From Anadara kagoshimensis (Eukaryota > Mollusca > Bivalvia > Arcoida > Arcidae): 64,000 nucleotides of DNA. Each line of letters opens with the position of its first letter. Within the stretch, counting starts at the first letter, position 1. A program made the position numbers and the translations under genes. The notes beneath the pieces were generated by a model that did no database searches, was not told the DNA's origin, and worked only from the letters and a program-made list of their open reading frames with translations. Shown piece by piece: positions 25,801-37,000 of the stretch. The stretch covers positions 75,275,870-75,339,869 of the forward strand of contig CM037865.1 in the NCBI GenBank assembly GCA_021292105.1. The letters run 5' to 3'.

Positions 25801-26509
25801 AAATTCATCTTTCATATTTATTACAACATCTCTTGCTTTTGGATTATTGTAATGGAGGAAACCAAAGGTATCCAGTTCTTGATTCTGAACTAAATTAAAA
25901 TCACCATTTATGATACAATATTCATTTTCAAAATCTTGGAGAATTTTTGCTATATTTGAAAAAAATTGTGGGTTATCCTCATTTGGAGCATATATATTTA
26001 TTAATGTTACTCTCATCTTTTCAATAGTCAGGTCAACTGCTATATAATTCCCATTATTATCTTTTTTAATTTGGTGTATATTATACTCAAAATTATTATT
26101 AAACAAAATGCCTACCCCTCTTGAGTTTTATGTAACTGAATTTAAAATAATTTCTCCAAACCATTCTGATCTTATTACCAAATGTAAATTGTCTACCAAA
26201 TGAGTTTCTTGTAAACAGTATATATTATATGATTTTGACCTTATAAGTTCAACACATCCCTACGTTTTTCATAATCCTTTAGACCTCTACAGTTGGAAGT
26301 AAGTATTGTGATATTGTTATGTGCTTCCATGATTGGATTTGATCAATAACTTTCATTTTGTTGTCTATAAAACAAACAAGGCATTCTGGTGAAGTAATAC
26401 AAACTTCACTTCTTAATATATTAAACATTTTGTTACTAGTTACAAAAATCATGAGGAAAGTCAAGTGGGTTGACAAAGTGTATGATATGTGTTTGTGTAA
26501 AGGTGATTG
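22059..26509 (-). mobile_element. 5'-truncated LINE (L1/Tx1-like), copy 2
   Basis: This minus-strand element is homologous to the full-length LINE at 31025-38240. Its 3' end is at 22059 (poly-A read as TTTTT, then GTAATTCATGTTTTTATTG). Its 5' end is truncated at 26509, in the region corresponding to about 33837 of copy 1, so ORF1 is absent. The duplication CAAAAACTT lies on both sides. An (AT)n tract at about 22799-22835 lies within the ORF2-derived sequence. Confidence 0.93.
22488..26330 (-). pseudogene. LINE ORF2 relic (endonuclease + reverse transcriptase), copy 2
   Basis: The relic starts at the ATG at 26330 and shows in order: endonuclease pieces (NIYAPNEDNPQFF, CIINGDFNLVQ, SRLDFFLVSENLL, SDHSSVCLSLK), the thumb/linker region, RT motifs (RPISLLNVVYKIATG, DFENAFDSVSWDYID, SPYIFLMYAEILS, FADDTTVILDG) and C-terminal sequence. 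Several frameshifts and stops split it into pieces. Two RT positions also differ from copy 1: FEK to FEN, and CRQGDPIS to CRQEGLIS. It keeps the EIHTFLRKMKNLKSPRSDGF segment that copy 1 has lost. Confidence 0.92.
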
Positions 26510-26518
26510 CAAAAACTT
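26510..26518 (+). repeat. Target-site duplication of LINE copy 2, right
   Basis: CAAAAACTT, identical to 22050-22058, lies immediately beyond the truncated 5' end. Confidence 0.8.
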
Positions 26519-26634
26519 AATTATACTATTTCATGCAAAGTATTTCCTTAGCTTAGTTTGGTAAAATGTATTTTGGTGCTTTGGGTAGCTTTTCAACATC
26601 TTCAAAATAATTTTGGTTTCATAATTTTGGTCCA

Positions 26635-26680
26635 AGCACTACTGATGAGGAATTGTATTCCGAAACGGCCGTCTAGAGCT
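26635..26680 (+). ncRNA. Hammerhead ribozyme, type I (unit A)
   Basis: Core CTGATGA (26642-26648); stem II GGAATTGTATTCC; GAAA (26662-26665); short stem III ACGGCCGT; cleavage predicted after GTC at 26673. Stem I pairs AGCACTA with TAGAGCT, with one A.A mismatch. All conserved catalytic bases of the family are present. Confidence 0.88.
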
Positions 26681-26972
26681 GTAAAATTAAAACTGGTATA
26701 ATATGTTTTTAAACCCCTGAGCCGATATCTCTGCTGGTGGCTAATGCCCCGAGGATATCACAAACTGAGTAGGCAATAATTTCATATTAATGTCAGAAAT
26801 ATACTATAATTGTCTTAATTTCCTGCAAGTTAAAATTTAAAAAAAATTTAAAAACTAAGGTATACTCCCTTATGCAAAGTATTTCCTTACCTTAATTTGG
26901 TAAAATGTATTTGGTGCTTTGGGTAGCTTTTCAACATCTTCAAAATAATTTTGGTTTCATAATTTTGGTCCA

Positions 26973-27018
26973 AGCACTACTGATGAGGAATTGTGTTCCG
27001 AAACGGCCGTCTAGTGCT
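26973..27018 (+). ncRNA. Hammerhead ribozyme, type I (unit B)
   Basis: Same layout: CTGATGA (26980-26986), stem II GGAATTGTGTTCC, GAAA (27000-27003), stem III, GTC ending at 27011. Here stem I is perfect: AGCACTA with TAGTGCT. It is the best-formed copy. Confidence 0.9.
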
Positions 27019-27040
27019 GTAAAATTAAAACTGGTATAAA

Positions 27041-28664
27041 TGTCACCGGTCACCGAATTTTTTAAGTACTATTTTCAGAAAGATAACATCATAAAAAGTC
27101 GATTTAGCCACAAATAACATTTTTAAATCATTTCTGTCCTTTTCTACAGCGTAAATCAAATTCCTGTTAAAAAAATGTTATCTTCCTTTGTAGTAAAAGA
27201 GCACAAAACCGGAAGTGACGCAGAAGGTGTTATCCCAGCTATTTAGTAAATGAAGCTTGTATAGTGAACTGTATTTATTACCCAGATTTATCGGAAATAA
27301 CTTCAAGTGTTTTTATATGTTTATTTTATTTTAGCATTGGGTATTTCAGTTTCCTTCAGCAGAAAAAAATAAATAAAAAATAAACATAATAATAAGAAAT
27401 AAATAGAAGAAAAAACTATATGTGTGTTTGCTCTAAGTATGATATACTATTTACTAATACTTTTACAAAACATAATTTGACATTTCTTTTGAAATTTATT
27501 TATTTATTTATTTTATTTATTTATTTATCATAACAAATAATAAAAGAACCAAAATTTCCGTTTTTATTAAAATATTGTTCATATTAATTTTCATTAATAT
27601 TTAATATCATGTTAATTATCTTTACATTTCTCTTTGATTTATTTATTTATTCATTTATTGATTTATTTATTTATTGATATCTATTTATCGCAACAAAATA
27701 TATCTATTTGTCATAAGGAATAATAAAAAGAACCCAAATTTTTGTTTTTTATTTAAGAAAAATCTTTTCTTCTCTCCAGTACAGCTATATTATGACCTCA
27801 AATTTATTTTAATTCATGTTTGTTCTAGAAATTGTCCCATTTTTAATTCCTTTTTAGATTAAAATCAAAGACTTATTATTATTATTATTTTTATTATTAT
27901 TATTATTATTATTTACCCCTGTAATGAATAAAAAAACACGTTTTAGGGTAGAATCTGGGTCCAAGACCTGTAGTTTTTTGTACAATAAAAATATATAAAT
28001 AGAGGTTTAAAAATAAATCATCATCATCACTGTTTCCATTATAAAATAAAAATATTTTTTTTGTATTATAACTTTATTAAGGACTCAAAAATCGAGTGAA
28101 ACTTTCCTTTATCTGTTAATTTATTCACAATAAATTAATATCGTTCAAAGTGTGAATTACACCCCCACATACCAGTAATTAAGAGATTATCAATATGCTA
28201 CATTGGGAAACATCCTGTTTAGAGGTTGACATCTACCACCTGTAATTACCAGAGTTTACCTTGCAATATGCAACATTAATTGACATGTGCGTATATCTTT
28301 ATGATATACCCGTAAATGTTATTTGTCATTTTGATGGATTCTGAAAATCGAATAAATTAAAGTTAAATTAGATTAGTTAATTTGAACAAGACACAAACAC
28401 CACACAAACCAACATGTAATATGGATACATATATAGGTAATGTGTCTTTCCTCAGCAGCTTAACACCATGTACGTCATCAATTAGGTCGCCGGAAAGTTA
28501 CGAGCGGTGTCGGAAATTATCGGGTATTAGCAGTTCGTTTAGGTAAGGTTTTAGTGTATTACAGGTAAATGTAAGGCGTGGGAAACCGTCAGACACATCA
28601 ATATTGACTATTCAACCAATAGGAATGCAAAATACAAATTTGATAAATTTGGTGACCGGTGACC
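27041..28664. mobile_element. Non-coding element with short terminal inverted repeats
   Basis: GTCACCGGTCACC plus GAATTT on the left is mirrored by AAATTT plus GGTGACCGGTGAC on the right. The two ends lie exactly where unit B and unit C of the hammerhead array are pulled apart, so this is an insertion. The interior holds (TTTA)n-type low complexity (about 27495-27530 and 27635-27680) and (ATT)n at about 27875-27915. I found no transposase. The target duplication is unclear. Confidence 0.6.
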
Positions 28665-28941
28665 TTTGATATGTAATTTAAACCCCTGAGCCGATATCTC
28701 TGCTGGTGGCTGATGTCCCGAGGATATCACAAACTCAGTAGGCAATAATTTCGTATTATTGTCAGAAATATGCTATAATTGTCCAAATTTCCTGCAAGTT
28801 AAAATTTAAAAATTTCTCAAAAACTAAGGTATACTCCCTCATGCAAAGTATTTCCTTACCTTAATTTGGTAAAATGTATTTTGGTCCTTTGTGTAGCTTT
28901 TCAATATCTTCAAATAATTTTGGTTTCATAATTTTGGTCCA

Positions 28942-28987
28942 AGCACTACTGATGAGGAATTGTATTCCGAAACGGCCGTCTAGAGCT
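28942..28987 (+). ncRNA. Hammerhead ribozyme, type I (unit C)
   Basis: CTGATGA (28949-28955), stem II GGAATTGTATTCC, GAAA, stem III ACGGCCGT, cleavage after GTC at 28980. Stem I is AGCACTA with TAGAGCT, as in unit A. Confidence 0.88.
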
Positions 28988-29010
28988 GTAAAATTAAAAC
29001 TGGTATAATA

Positions 29011-29560
29011 TGTAATTTCTACTTCCAATATTTTAAACATGAACAAAATCAGTTGAAAATTGTTTGCACAATGGCTTCTTTTGCATTTTTACTATTTATA
29101 GTAATGGCGACCACCTTATAAGTACTATCTAGGTCACTAATGTACATAACATATAGATTTGTGGTGATACATCAACGTAGCAAATATGGTATTCTTAAGT
29201 TAAATTACAAAGGAATTATGACCCAGACACAAAATCGTCAGAGACAGACGGACAAACAGTGATTCATATATACCCCCTGGGCTTTTTTTTTTTTGTTTAG
29301 GTGTTAATTTCGGTTCCTTAAAACAAGTGCTTTAGATTTTTGGCAACCAAGGATATTTTTAATTTGCAGATTATTCTCTATATACAGAAATAAAGACAAT
29401 AATTTAAATTTAACTGGTTTTTTTTTCTTCAGTTTATTAGTTATGTTTATTTCAACACACATATTGGTTATTAAATGGAAAATTAAATGATACTGGCAAA
29501 TTTAAGTAAAAAACTGTCTTTAAGTATAAAAGACAAACAATAGTTTCACAGCTTATACTT
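29011..29560. other. No gene; repeat-like sequence
   Basis: The text ACTATTTATAGTAATGGCGACC, a GACAGACGGACAAACAG block and a T-run at about 29285 resemble tails of bivalve repeats. No boundaries could be set. Confidence 0.4.
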
Positions 29561-30090
29561 ATTGTCAAAATTAAACAACTAAGTCTAACCAAATTAACCT
29601 GTCTGTTTTACACAGATTTAAATAATCAACTGAGTGTAACGAACTTAACCTGTCCCTTTTACACAGATTTAAATAATCAACTGAGTGTAACGAACTTAAC
29701 CTGATCCTTTTACACAGATTTAAATAATCAACTGCGTGTAACGAACTTAACCTGTCTATGTCACACAGATTTGAATAATCAACTGAGTGTAACGAACTTA
29801 ACCTGTCCCTTTTACACAGATTTTAATGATCAACTGAGTGTAACCAACTTAATCGGTTTCACACATAATTAAACGATCAACTAAGTGTAACAAACTTAAC
29901 CTGTCTGTTTTACACAGATTTAAATAATCAACTGCGTGTAACCAACTTAATCTGTTTATCACAGATTTAAATGATCAACTAAGTGTAACGAACTTAACCT
30001 GTCCCTTTTACACAGATTTAAATAATCAACTGAGTGTAACCACTTAATCTGTCTGTTTCACACATAATTAAATGATTAACTGAGTGTAAT
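29561..30090. repeat. 51-bp satellite, left block (~10 copies)
   Basis: The unit is TTAACCTGTC, TGTTTCACAC, AGATTTAAAT, GATCAACTGA, GTGTAACCAA, C. The same satellite resumes at 40351, so the Penelope-like element between was inserted into one array. Confidence 0.92.
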
Positions 30091-30234
30091 AAAAAACAAA
30101 CATACTAATCCATGTCCAAATCACAATCCAGAGGCAAAGTAAACACTTTGGAACGGACAAGTTAGGTTAGACACGTGAACTTCCACCAGGGAAGTGAGGC
30201 CGGGTGCTCCGGAAGGGTAAACACCTCCTGTTTA

Positions 30235-31012
30235 GCTAGCTACACCCGCCACGTGTGTAATCAAAATTGTGTGAAAGGAACATGGAACTATGGGACGTCA
30301 AATATATCCAGGGCAATCCTGGACGCAGAGACGTCAAACTTATCAACAATACTGTGATGACGGTCATAACACTTTTTGAGGGCCTTAATAGGCCTGGGCT
30401 TGCAATATATTCTTGAGTCAGCCATTTATTTGCAAGCAGCCTACTTCGTTGTACAAAATCCCTGTAGTAGGAACAGGCTCTTCCATAGCGTATTAATTAA
30501 GAAACAAATACACCATAAGCAGGAGAAGCAGGTATATTGCTGCATAGAAAAGGAAAGTTGGCAATAGAAAAATTGAAGTCATCACGTTTGTCATCAAGTT
30601 TTAAATGTAGCCTTTCGTGTGCGTCATAATTCAAGTATAAGTCTAAATATGAAGTAGAACTTGAGGAATCAGTCGTGTCTTTTATTTCAAGCTCACTAGG
30701 ATAGATGATATTCACATAGTCTCCAAATTTAGGATTGTTAACAGACAGAACGTCATCTATATATCTGTATGTTGAGTTGAATGATTTGGCGACAATCTTC
30801 TCTCTAGATTTAACAAGGTTCTGCATAAATTCTGCTTCATAAGAATAAAGAAACAAATCAGCAAGCAATGGTGCACAGTTTGTACCCATTGGTGTACCGA
30901 TTGTTTGTTGAAAAACTATATTACCAAACACAACAAATATGTTATCTATCAAAATCATTTTGTTGATGGTTTCTTTAGTATATTTTTGTTTGGAATCCGT
31001 ATGGTGCTTGAC
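30235..31012 (-). pseudogene. Penelope-like RT, catalytic core and C-terminus
   Basis: Recognisable blocks: FVKHHTDSKQKYTKETINK, then VFQQTIGTPMGTNCAPLLAD, then FRYIDDVLS-type YRYIDDVLSVNNPKFGDYV (catalytic Asp pair), IYPSELEIKDTTDSS, KRDDFNFSIANFPFLCSNIP, PAYGVFVS. A weaker tail resembling LIRYGRACSYYRDF follows. This is the classical Penelope-like RT palm and thumb. The matching N-terminal half lies beyond the LINE at 38253-39010. Confidence 0.88.
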
Positions 31013-31024
31013 AAAGAATCCCTG
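31013..31024 (+). repeat. Target-site duplication of LINE copy 1, left
   Basis: AAAGAATCCCTG, identical to 38241-38252. Within the Penelope-like RT it encodes Q-G-F-F on the minus strand, and the RT reading continues from one copy to the other across the LINE. Confidence 0.92.
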
Positions 31025-31251
31025 ATCATGGGATTGATATCGAGATAGGAGCATGAAACACTAGCTCTACAAAATTACCAAAATTTGGGCAGTTAGAGAC
31101 AATTTTATGCGACAGTTTTTGGTATAGTATTTCATAAGAATGATTGGATCATATTTGTGAAAAAACATTTTCAAAAAATTTGAAAGAAAGTGTTATATTT
31201 GTGTTACAAAGTTCTATTTTTCCCCTTTGTTTGAGTCAGTGAGTACTTTTC

Positions 31252-32418
31252 ATGATGTCTTTACCACCCGAGTTATTAACTGCATTAGGTCAGTTACCTG
31301 TAATACAGGCTACCTTACAAACTATGAACAGTAAAATAACTGAAATAAGTGAACTTCAGCGAAACGTTAATGAATTGAAAGCAGATATCTATGACGAAGA
31401 CGGGATAGAACCGCGTCTCACATACGTTAGTCAGCAAACTGAGGATACTTTTTCAGACGTTGAGGCTTTGAAAACTGAAAATAAAAAACTTAAAAAAGAT
31501 ATTGACCTGCTTAAAGCCGTAGTTATACGATTAGACCGTAAAAGTACAGAGCAAGAACGCGAGATAACTGAGCTCAAGAGCCGCTCTATGCGCGATAACA
31601 TACTTATCCACAATCTTGCTGAGGAGGAAAATGAGGACCTTAAAACTAAGGTTAACCGTCTGTTCAGAGAACACCTCGGTGTTGATATTCAATTTGTTAG
31701 AATTCACAGAAATTCTCCTAAAATGAACCCTAAAGGAAAACCTCGTTCAATAACAGGCAAATTAGTGGATCTTGAACAAAAAGATACGATATTAAGAGCA
31801 CAACGTCGGAAACTTGACAACAACGAAAAGCTACCATTCTATGTAACACCCCAGACCCCACCACAAATTAACGAAAACAGGAAAAAACTTCATGAACTAA
31901 ATAAACAATATAGAGAAAATGGCACAAACACCCGTGTTGTCGGTAACAAACTTGTATTCCCCAACGGTAATGTTTATAAGGAGAAGGTCTTTACCCCCAA
32001 AGCCGAGGATATTCTCACCATAGACGACGAGGAATCAGAAAAGCTTTCCAAAATCAACACAAAATCTAGTTCAAAAATCTCGGAAAGTGGAAATCATTTT
32101 GTTGCTGAAGGGGGTATTACTAAGTCAATTACACAAGTTAGGAACTTATACAAGAAAATTTCATCCAATCCAGTACATGCACGCGCGAACCACAGGATAC
32201 TTGTATATAGAACTATTGATAATGACGGTAAAGTGCACGAAGGTTACAGTGATGATGGAGAATATGGAGCTGGACGGAAACTTCTTAAAGTGATGCAGGA
32301 TCAAGGACTTACTAATTGTACTTTCGTTGTAGTTAGGTGGTTTAGTGGCACACATCTAGGGCCAAAAAGATTTAAAATTATGGAAGATGTACTGCTTGAA
32401 GCAGCTGGTTCACTTTGA
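31252..32418 (+). CDS. LINE ORF1 protein with coiled coil, RRM-like domain and C-terminal IMPACT/UPF0029 domain
   Basis: 388 residues, uninterrupted. Residues ~25-112 are heptad-rich (coiled coil, trimerisation in L1 ORF1p). Residues ~113-245 look like an L1-type RRM plus C-terminal domain: SMRDNILIHNLAEEENEDLK, FVRIHRNSPKMNPKGKPRSI, LRAQRRKLDNNEKLPFYVTP. These domains bind RNA in L1. Residues ~282-388 match the IMPACT N-terminal/YigZ (UPF0029) fold: SDDGEYGAGRKLLKVM (~333-348), GLTNCTFVVVRWFSGTHLG (~352-370) and PKRF. They correspond to the DDGE..AGGRLLHLM and VVVSRWYGG..LGPDRF blocks of animal IMPACT. In animals IMPACT binds GCN1 and dampens GCN2 stress signalling; whether the LINE uses it so is unknown. 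The ATG at 31252 is followed at once by a second ATG. Confidence 0.93.
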   Translation: MMSLPPELLTALGQLPVIQATLQTMNSKITEISELQRNVNELKADIYDEDGIEPRLTYVSQQTEDTFSDVEALKTENKKLKKDIDLLKAVVIRLDRKSTEQEREITELKSRSMRDNILIHNLAEEENEDLKTKVNRLFREHLGVDIQFVRIHRNSPKMNPKGKPRSITGKLVDLEQKDTILRAQRRKLDNNEKLPFYVTPQTPPQINENRKKLHELNKQYRENGTNTRVVGNKLVFPNGNVYKEKVFTPKAEDILTIDDEESEKLSKINTKSSSKISESGNHFVAEGGITKSITQVRNLYKKISSNPVHARANHRILVYRTIDNDGKVHEGYSDDGEYGAGRKLLKVMQDQGLTNCTFVVVRWFSGTHLGPKRFKIMEDVLLEAAGSL

Positions 32419-32493
32419 TTATGATCTATACTTGTAATATGATCCTTAACATAATGACATAATGTTTATTGTAACTGTATACATCCTAAAATC

Positions 32494-32594
<101 letters not shown>

Positions 32595-32864
32595 GGTACT
32601 CTTGAAATCCGGATTTCGTACATTTCGTTTTCCTAGTAATTTATTAACATCGTGGAGTGACTTCCGACAGCACGTTATAGACCGGTTAGCCCTTGTAATG
32701 TTTTATTTTTTCTTTGATAACTAATGGTAAGATTACCCCCGCGGAATCTATTTATATCATAATGTATAGACAATATGACTTCACATGTCTTAACAGGACA
32801 ACTCCACTCCTAATTAAAACATGCTACATTTGAAATCAGAACTTATGCCGACCAGCCAAACGAG

Positions 32865-33330
32865 GTCGTGGTGTGTGTTTATATATATGTATGCGTATAT
32901 ATGTGTGTATTGTGCAGTGTATATATGTGTGCATGTACACATGTATATATGCACGCATTCATACCTTTGTATGCTTATGTCTTTTGGTATGGTGGTATAC
33001 ATGTATATACTTTTGTGTAAATATATCTGTATTTACACACATGTTGCTTAACCTGTGTATATAATGTATATATACTTTATATTATTCTGCAAAATTATAT
33101 ATTTGTCTACATTTGTACTTGCATGCATATATATATATATGTATATGTGTATACTGATATACATGTGGGCATTTTTTTGGGGGGGGGAGGAGAATGTGTA
33201 TGTATATATTCTAAGGTTTTTATGGAGGTATACTTCAGGGTGTATACATGAATGTATATTTATATATCCCTGTGTTAATAATTTTGTATGTATGACAGGT
33301 GTAGGGATGTACATACATGTGTATTTAGGT
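32865..33330. repeat. Degenerate TG/TA-rich low-complexity tract
   Basis: Irregular TATATGTGTG / CATGTACACATG mixtures that open long meaningless frames on both strands. It lies in the LINE inter-ORF region. Confidence 0.8.
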
Positions 33331-33399
33331 TAAATTTTTATTATTCTTTTCAGCCCAGTGCTGTTTTGTTTTTTTTTTTTAAGCAAGAAATAATCAGTA

Positions 33400-33613
33400 C
33401 AGTACAGACCTGCCAAAAGTTTAACACTGGGCTGGCGGATTAGTGCCGAATCAGCAGCTCATCTCAGACTCTGTAGTAAGTTATATCTACTGCAGCCACC
33501 ATATCTCTCGACAGCCTTTTAGTCACTAGCAATCTCTATCTCCGTCACTCGGTAGCCGAGATTTTGACACCTATTCGTTACCTCAGTGTTAAACTTTCGA
33601 GAGGTCTGTACTG
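33400..33613. mobile_element. 214-bp MITE with ~29-bp TIRs, Tc1/mariner-like
   Basis: It starts CAGTACAGACC..AAAGTTTAACACTG and ends in the inverse, CAGTGTTAAACTTT..GGTCTGTACTG. TA lies at 33398-33399 and 33614-33615, the expected target duplication. The CAGT start is typical of Tc1/mariner/pogo relatives. It is non-coding and inserted between the two ORFs of the LINE. Confidence 0.88.
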
Positions 33614-34012
33614 TAGCTTAGCTATGTCACAGTTCTTTTTTTATGGTACTGTCTTAAATTTTGGTTATTAATTGAACAGAAGTAGAAAATTCCCATGCTA
33701 TTTTTAGCTTTTTTTTCTTAATTATTAAATTCTATCTAACTTTGCCTTGCCACATCATTCAGTGGCATCTGCTTGCTTTGATAATATACAAAATCACATG
33801 AAAGTACAAATGAATTTATTACTTTTTATACATTACAATCACCTTTACACAAACACATATCATACACTTTGTCAACCCCATTGACTTTCCTCATGATTTT
33901 TGTAACTAGTAAAAAATGTTTAATATCTTAAGCAGTGAAGTTTGTATTACTTCACCAGAATGCCTTGTTTGTGTTATAGACAAATAATAAAAGTTATTGA
34001 TAAAATCCAATC

Positions 34013-37000
34013 ATGGAAGCACATAATAGTATCACAATACTTACCTCCAACTGTAGAGGTCTAAAGAATTATGAAAAACGTAGGGATGTGTTGAACTTCC
34101 TAAGGTCAAAATCATATAACATATACTGTTTACAAGAAACTCATTTGGTAGACAATTTACATTGGGTAATAAGATCAGAATGGGGTGGAGAAATTATTTT
34201 AAATTCAGTTACATCAAACTCAAGAGGGGTAGGCATTTTGTTTAATAATAATTTTGAGTATAATATACACCAAATTAAAAAAGATAATAATGGGAATTAT
34301 ATAGCAGTTGACCTGACTATTGAAAAGATGAGAGTAACATTGATAAATATATATGCTCCAAATGAGGATAACCTACAATTTTTTTCAAATATAGCAAAAA
34401 TTCTCCAAGATTTTGAAAATGAATATTGCATCATAAATGGTGATTTTAATTTAGTTCAGAATCAAGAACTGGATACCTTTGGTTACCTCCATTACAATAA
34501 TCCAAAAGCAAGAGATGTTGTAATAAATATGAAAGATGAATTTAATCTCATAGACCCTTTTAGAGAACTATATCCAGAAGATAGAAAATATACTTGGCGA
34601 AAAAAACACCCATTAAAACAAAGTAGACTTGATTTTTTCCTTGTGTCAGAAAATTTTTTGTCCAAGGTTGTAGATGTCAAAATCAATCCTAGTTATAGGT
34701 CTGACCATTCTTCTGTTTGTTTATCATTAAAACTAAATGAATTTGTTAAAGGTAGAGGCCTCTGGAAGTTCAACAATTCCCTACTAACAGATAAAAACTA
34801 TATTGATATAGTGAAAAAGTGTATTAAAGATGTAAAAATACAATATGTAGTGCCTGTTTATAACATAGAAAAAATTAATGAAATAAGCAATGATGATATT
34901 CAATTTACCATTACAGATCAACAATTTTTAGAAACTGCTTTGCTTGAAATTAGGGGAAAAACCATATCATACTCCTCTTACCGTAAAAAAATGTCCATTC
35001 AAAAAGAGAAACAGATAATTGATGAAATTACTAGACTAGAAAGTAACTGTTTTTCTAACATTAATGAAATTAATAATAAAAAGAAAGATTTAGAGGAATT
35101 AAGAAAAGAAAAAAAATGAAAGGGTCTCTGTTAAGGTCTAAAGCAAGGTGGGTAGAGGAAGGTGAAAAACCAACAAAGTATTTTTGTAGTTTAGAATCCA
35201 GAAATTTTGTTAGTAAAATAATCCCAAAAGTTGTAAAAGATGATAACTCTATAATTACTGATCAAAAGGAAATCCTAGCAGAAACTAAACAATATTACTT
35301 CAATCTTTATAACAGAGATAATGAGGAGTATGATATGGATCTCAAGAGTAAACTTAAAGATATTAAACACATAAGTATTTTAACTGAAGAACAAAAGCAG
35401 AGTTTGGAGGGAGAATTAACAAATTTTTTTATAACGACTTAGTAAGCTTTTTAAGACGTTCGCTAAATGAAGGATTTCATACCGGAAAATTGTCAATTAC
35501 ACAACGTCAGGGTATTATAACTTGTTTACCGAAAGGGGACAAACCAAAGCAGTTTCTAAAAAACTGGCGACCAATATCATTGTTGAATGTTGTATATAAA
35601 ATAGCATCTGGCTGCATAGCTGAAAGATTGAAAAAGGTATTACCGTTTATTATTTCAGAAGATCAGACAGGATTTATCAGCGGTAGATATATAGGTGAAA
35701 ACACTAGACTAATTTATGACTTAATGCAATATACAGAGGAAAAAAATATACCAGGACTACTTTTAATGATTGATTTTGAAAAGGCATTTGATTCAGTGTC
35801 CTGGGATTATATTGATAAAGTGCTTGATTTTTTCAATTTTGGTGAATCTTTTATAAAATGGATTAAAATATTTCGACCAGATATTAAGTCAGCAGTCCTA
35901 CAAAATGGAATTGTTTCTGAATGTTTTAGTATAACAAGAGGTTGTCGTCAAGGGGACCCTATTTCACCTTACATATTCTTAATGTGTGCTGAGATTCTGT
36001 CTGTTCTTCTGAAAAATAATAAAAATATCAAAGGTATTAAAATTGGTGATGAAGAATTTAAACTGTCACTTTTTGCGGACGACACTACTGTCATACTGGA
36101 TGGAGCAGAGTCATCATTACAAGAAACTTTACATGTTTTAGATGACTTTGCCTTGCTCTCCGGTCTAAAAATTAATAATAACAAAACTAGAGCAGTGTGG
36201 ATTGGATGTAATAAATATAATGGCGAAACCTTTAATCATCGTTTTAAATTAGATTGGAACCAAGGTCCATTTACATTGCTTGGAATAAATTTTTCTGTTG
36301 ATTTGGACAGAATGATAAAAATAAATTATGATAATAAAATACAAGAAATAGAAAAAAGCTTAAAACAGTGGTCAAAAAGAATTTTAACTCCTTTAGGTAG
36401 AATAACCATTTTGAAAACACTGATAATTTCCAAACTAAACCATTTATTTATTGCTATTCCAAATCCACCACTGGAAATAATAACAAAACTGAACAAAATG
36501 TTTTTTAACTTTATTTGGCAACATAAAAATGATCGCATAAAAAGAGAGTTAATGTCACAGAGCTATGAAAAAGGAGGCTTATAAATGATAGACATCAAAC
36601 ATTTTATAGCATCACTCAAATAACATGGATTAGAAGACTACTTCAAATTGAATCCAAATACAGAAAATTTTTGAGATTTCATATTCTAAAATTGATAATT
36701 TCTTAAAGTATGGAAATGATTATTTTAATAAAATAAAACAAAATAATCCTAATAATTGTTTTTGGAATAATGTTTTTGATGCCTGGAATTTCTTGTCTAT
36801 GAGACAAAAACCTGAAAATATAAATGATGTTAAAGATGTAAGTATCTGGTACAATAAAGATATCTGTATAAATAAAAGTCCAGTATTCTACAAGTCTTGG
36901 TCTGACTGTGGCATATATTTCATAAAAGATTTACTTAATGAAGATGGAAATATAATTTCATATAGAGAATTTAATAGAAGATATGCTGCTGTCAGGTCAA

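Larger units (their letters stand above)
21988..29010 (+). mobile_element. Retrozyme-like tandem array: three ~340-bp units each with a hammerhead ribozyme
   Basis: Units: A (21988-22058 plus 26519-26700, 5' part missing), B (about 26701-27040) and C (about 28665-29010). Each complete unit runs ACCCCTGAGCCGATATCTC, CCCGAGGATATCACAAACT, TCAGAAATATACTATAATTG, TTTCCTGCAAGTTAAAA, GCAAAGTATTTCCTTA, then a hammerhead and GTAAAATTAAAACTGGTATA. Predicted cleavage sites in A and B are 338 nt apart. Unit A is split by a LINE (22059-26509); B and C are separated by an inverted-repeat element (27041-28664). Tandem type I hammerheads with short units are the hallmark of animal retrozymes and of Penelope-like pseudo-LTRs. 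No protein is encoded by the units themselves. Confidence 0.8.

Noticed and set aside
33055-33333. Overlapping frames on both strands rich in Tyr and Ile
   Set aside because: They lie in TG/TA low-complexity sequence inside the LINE; no domain.
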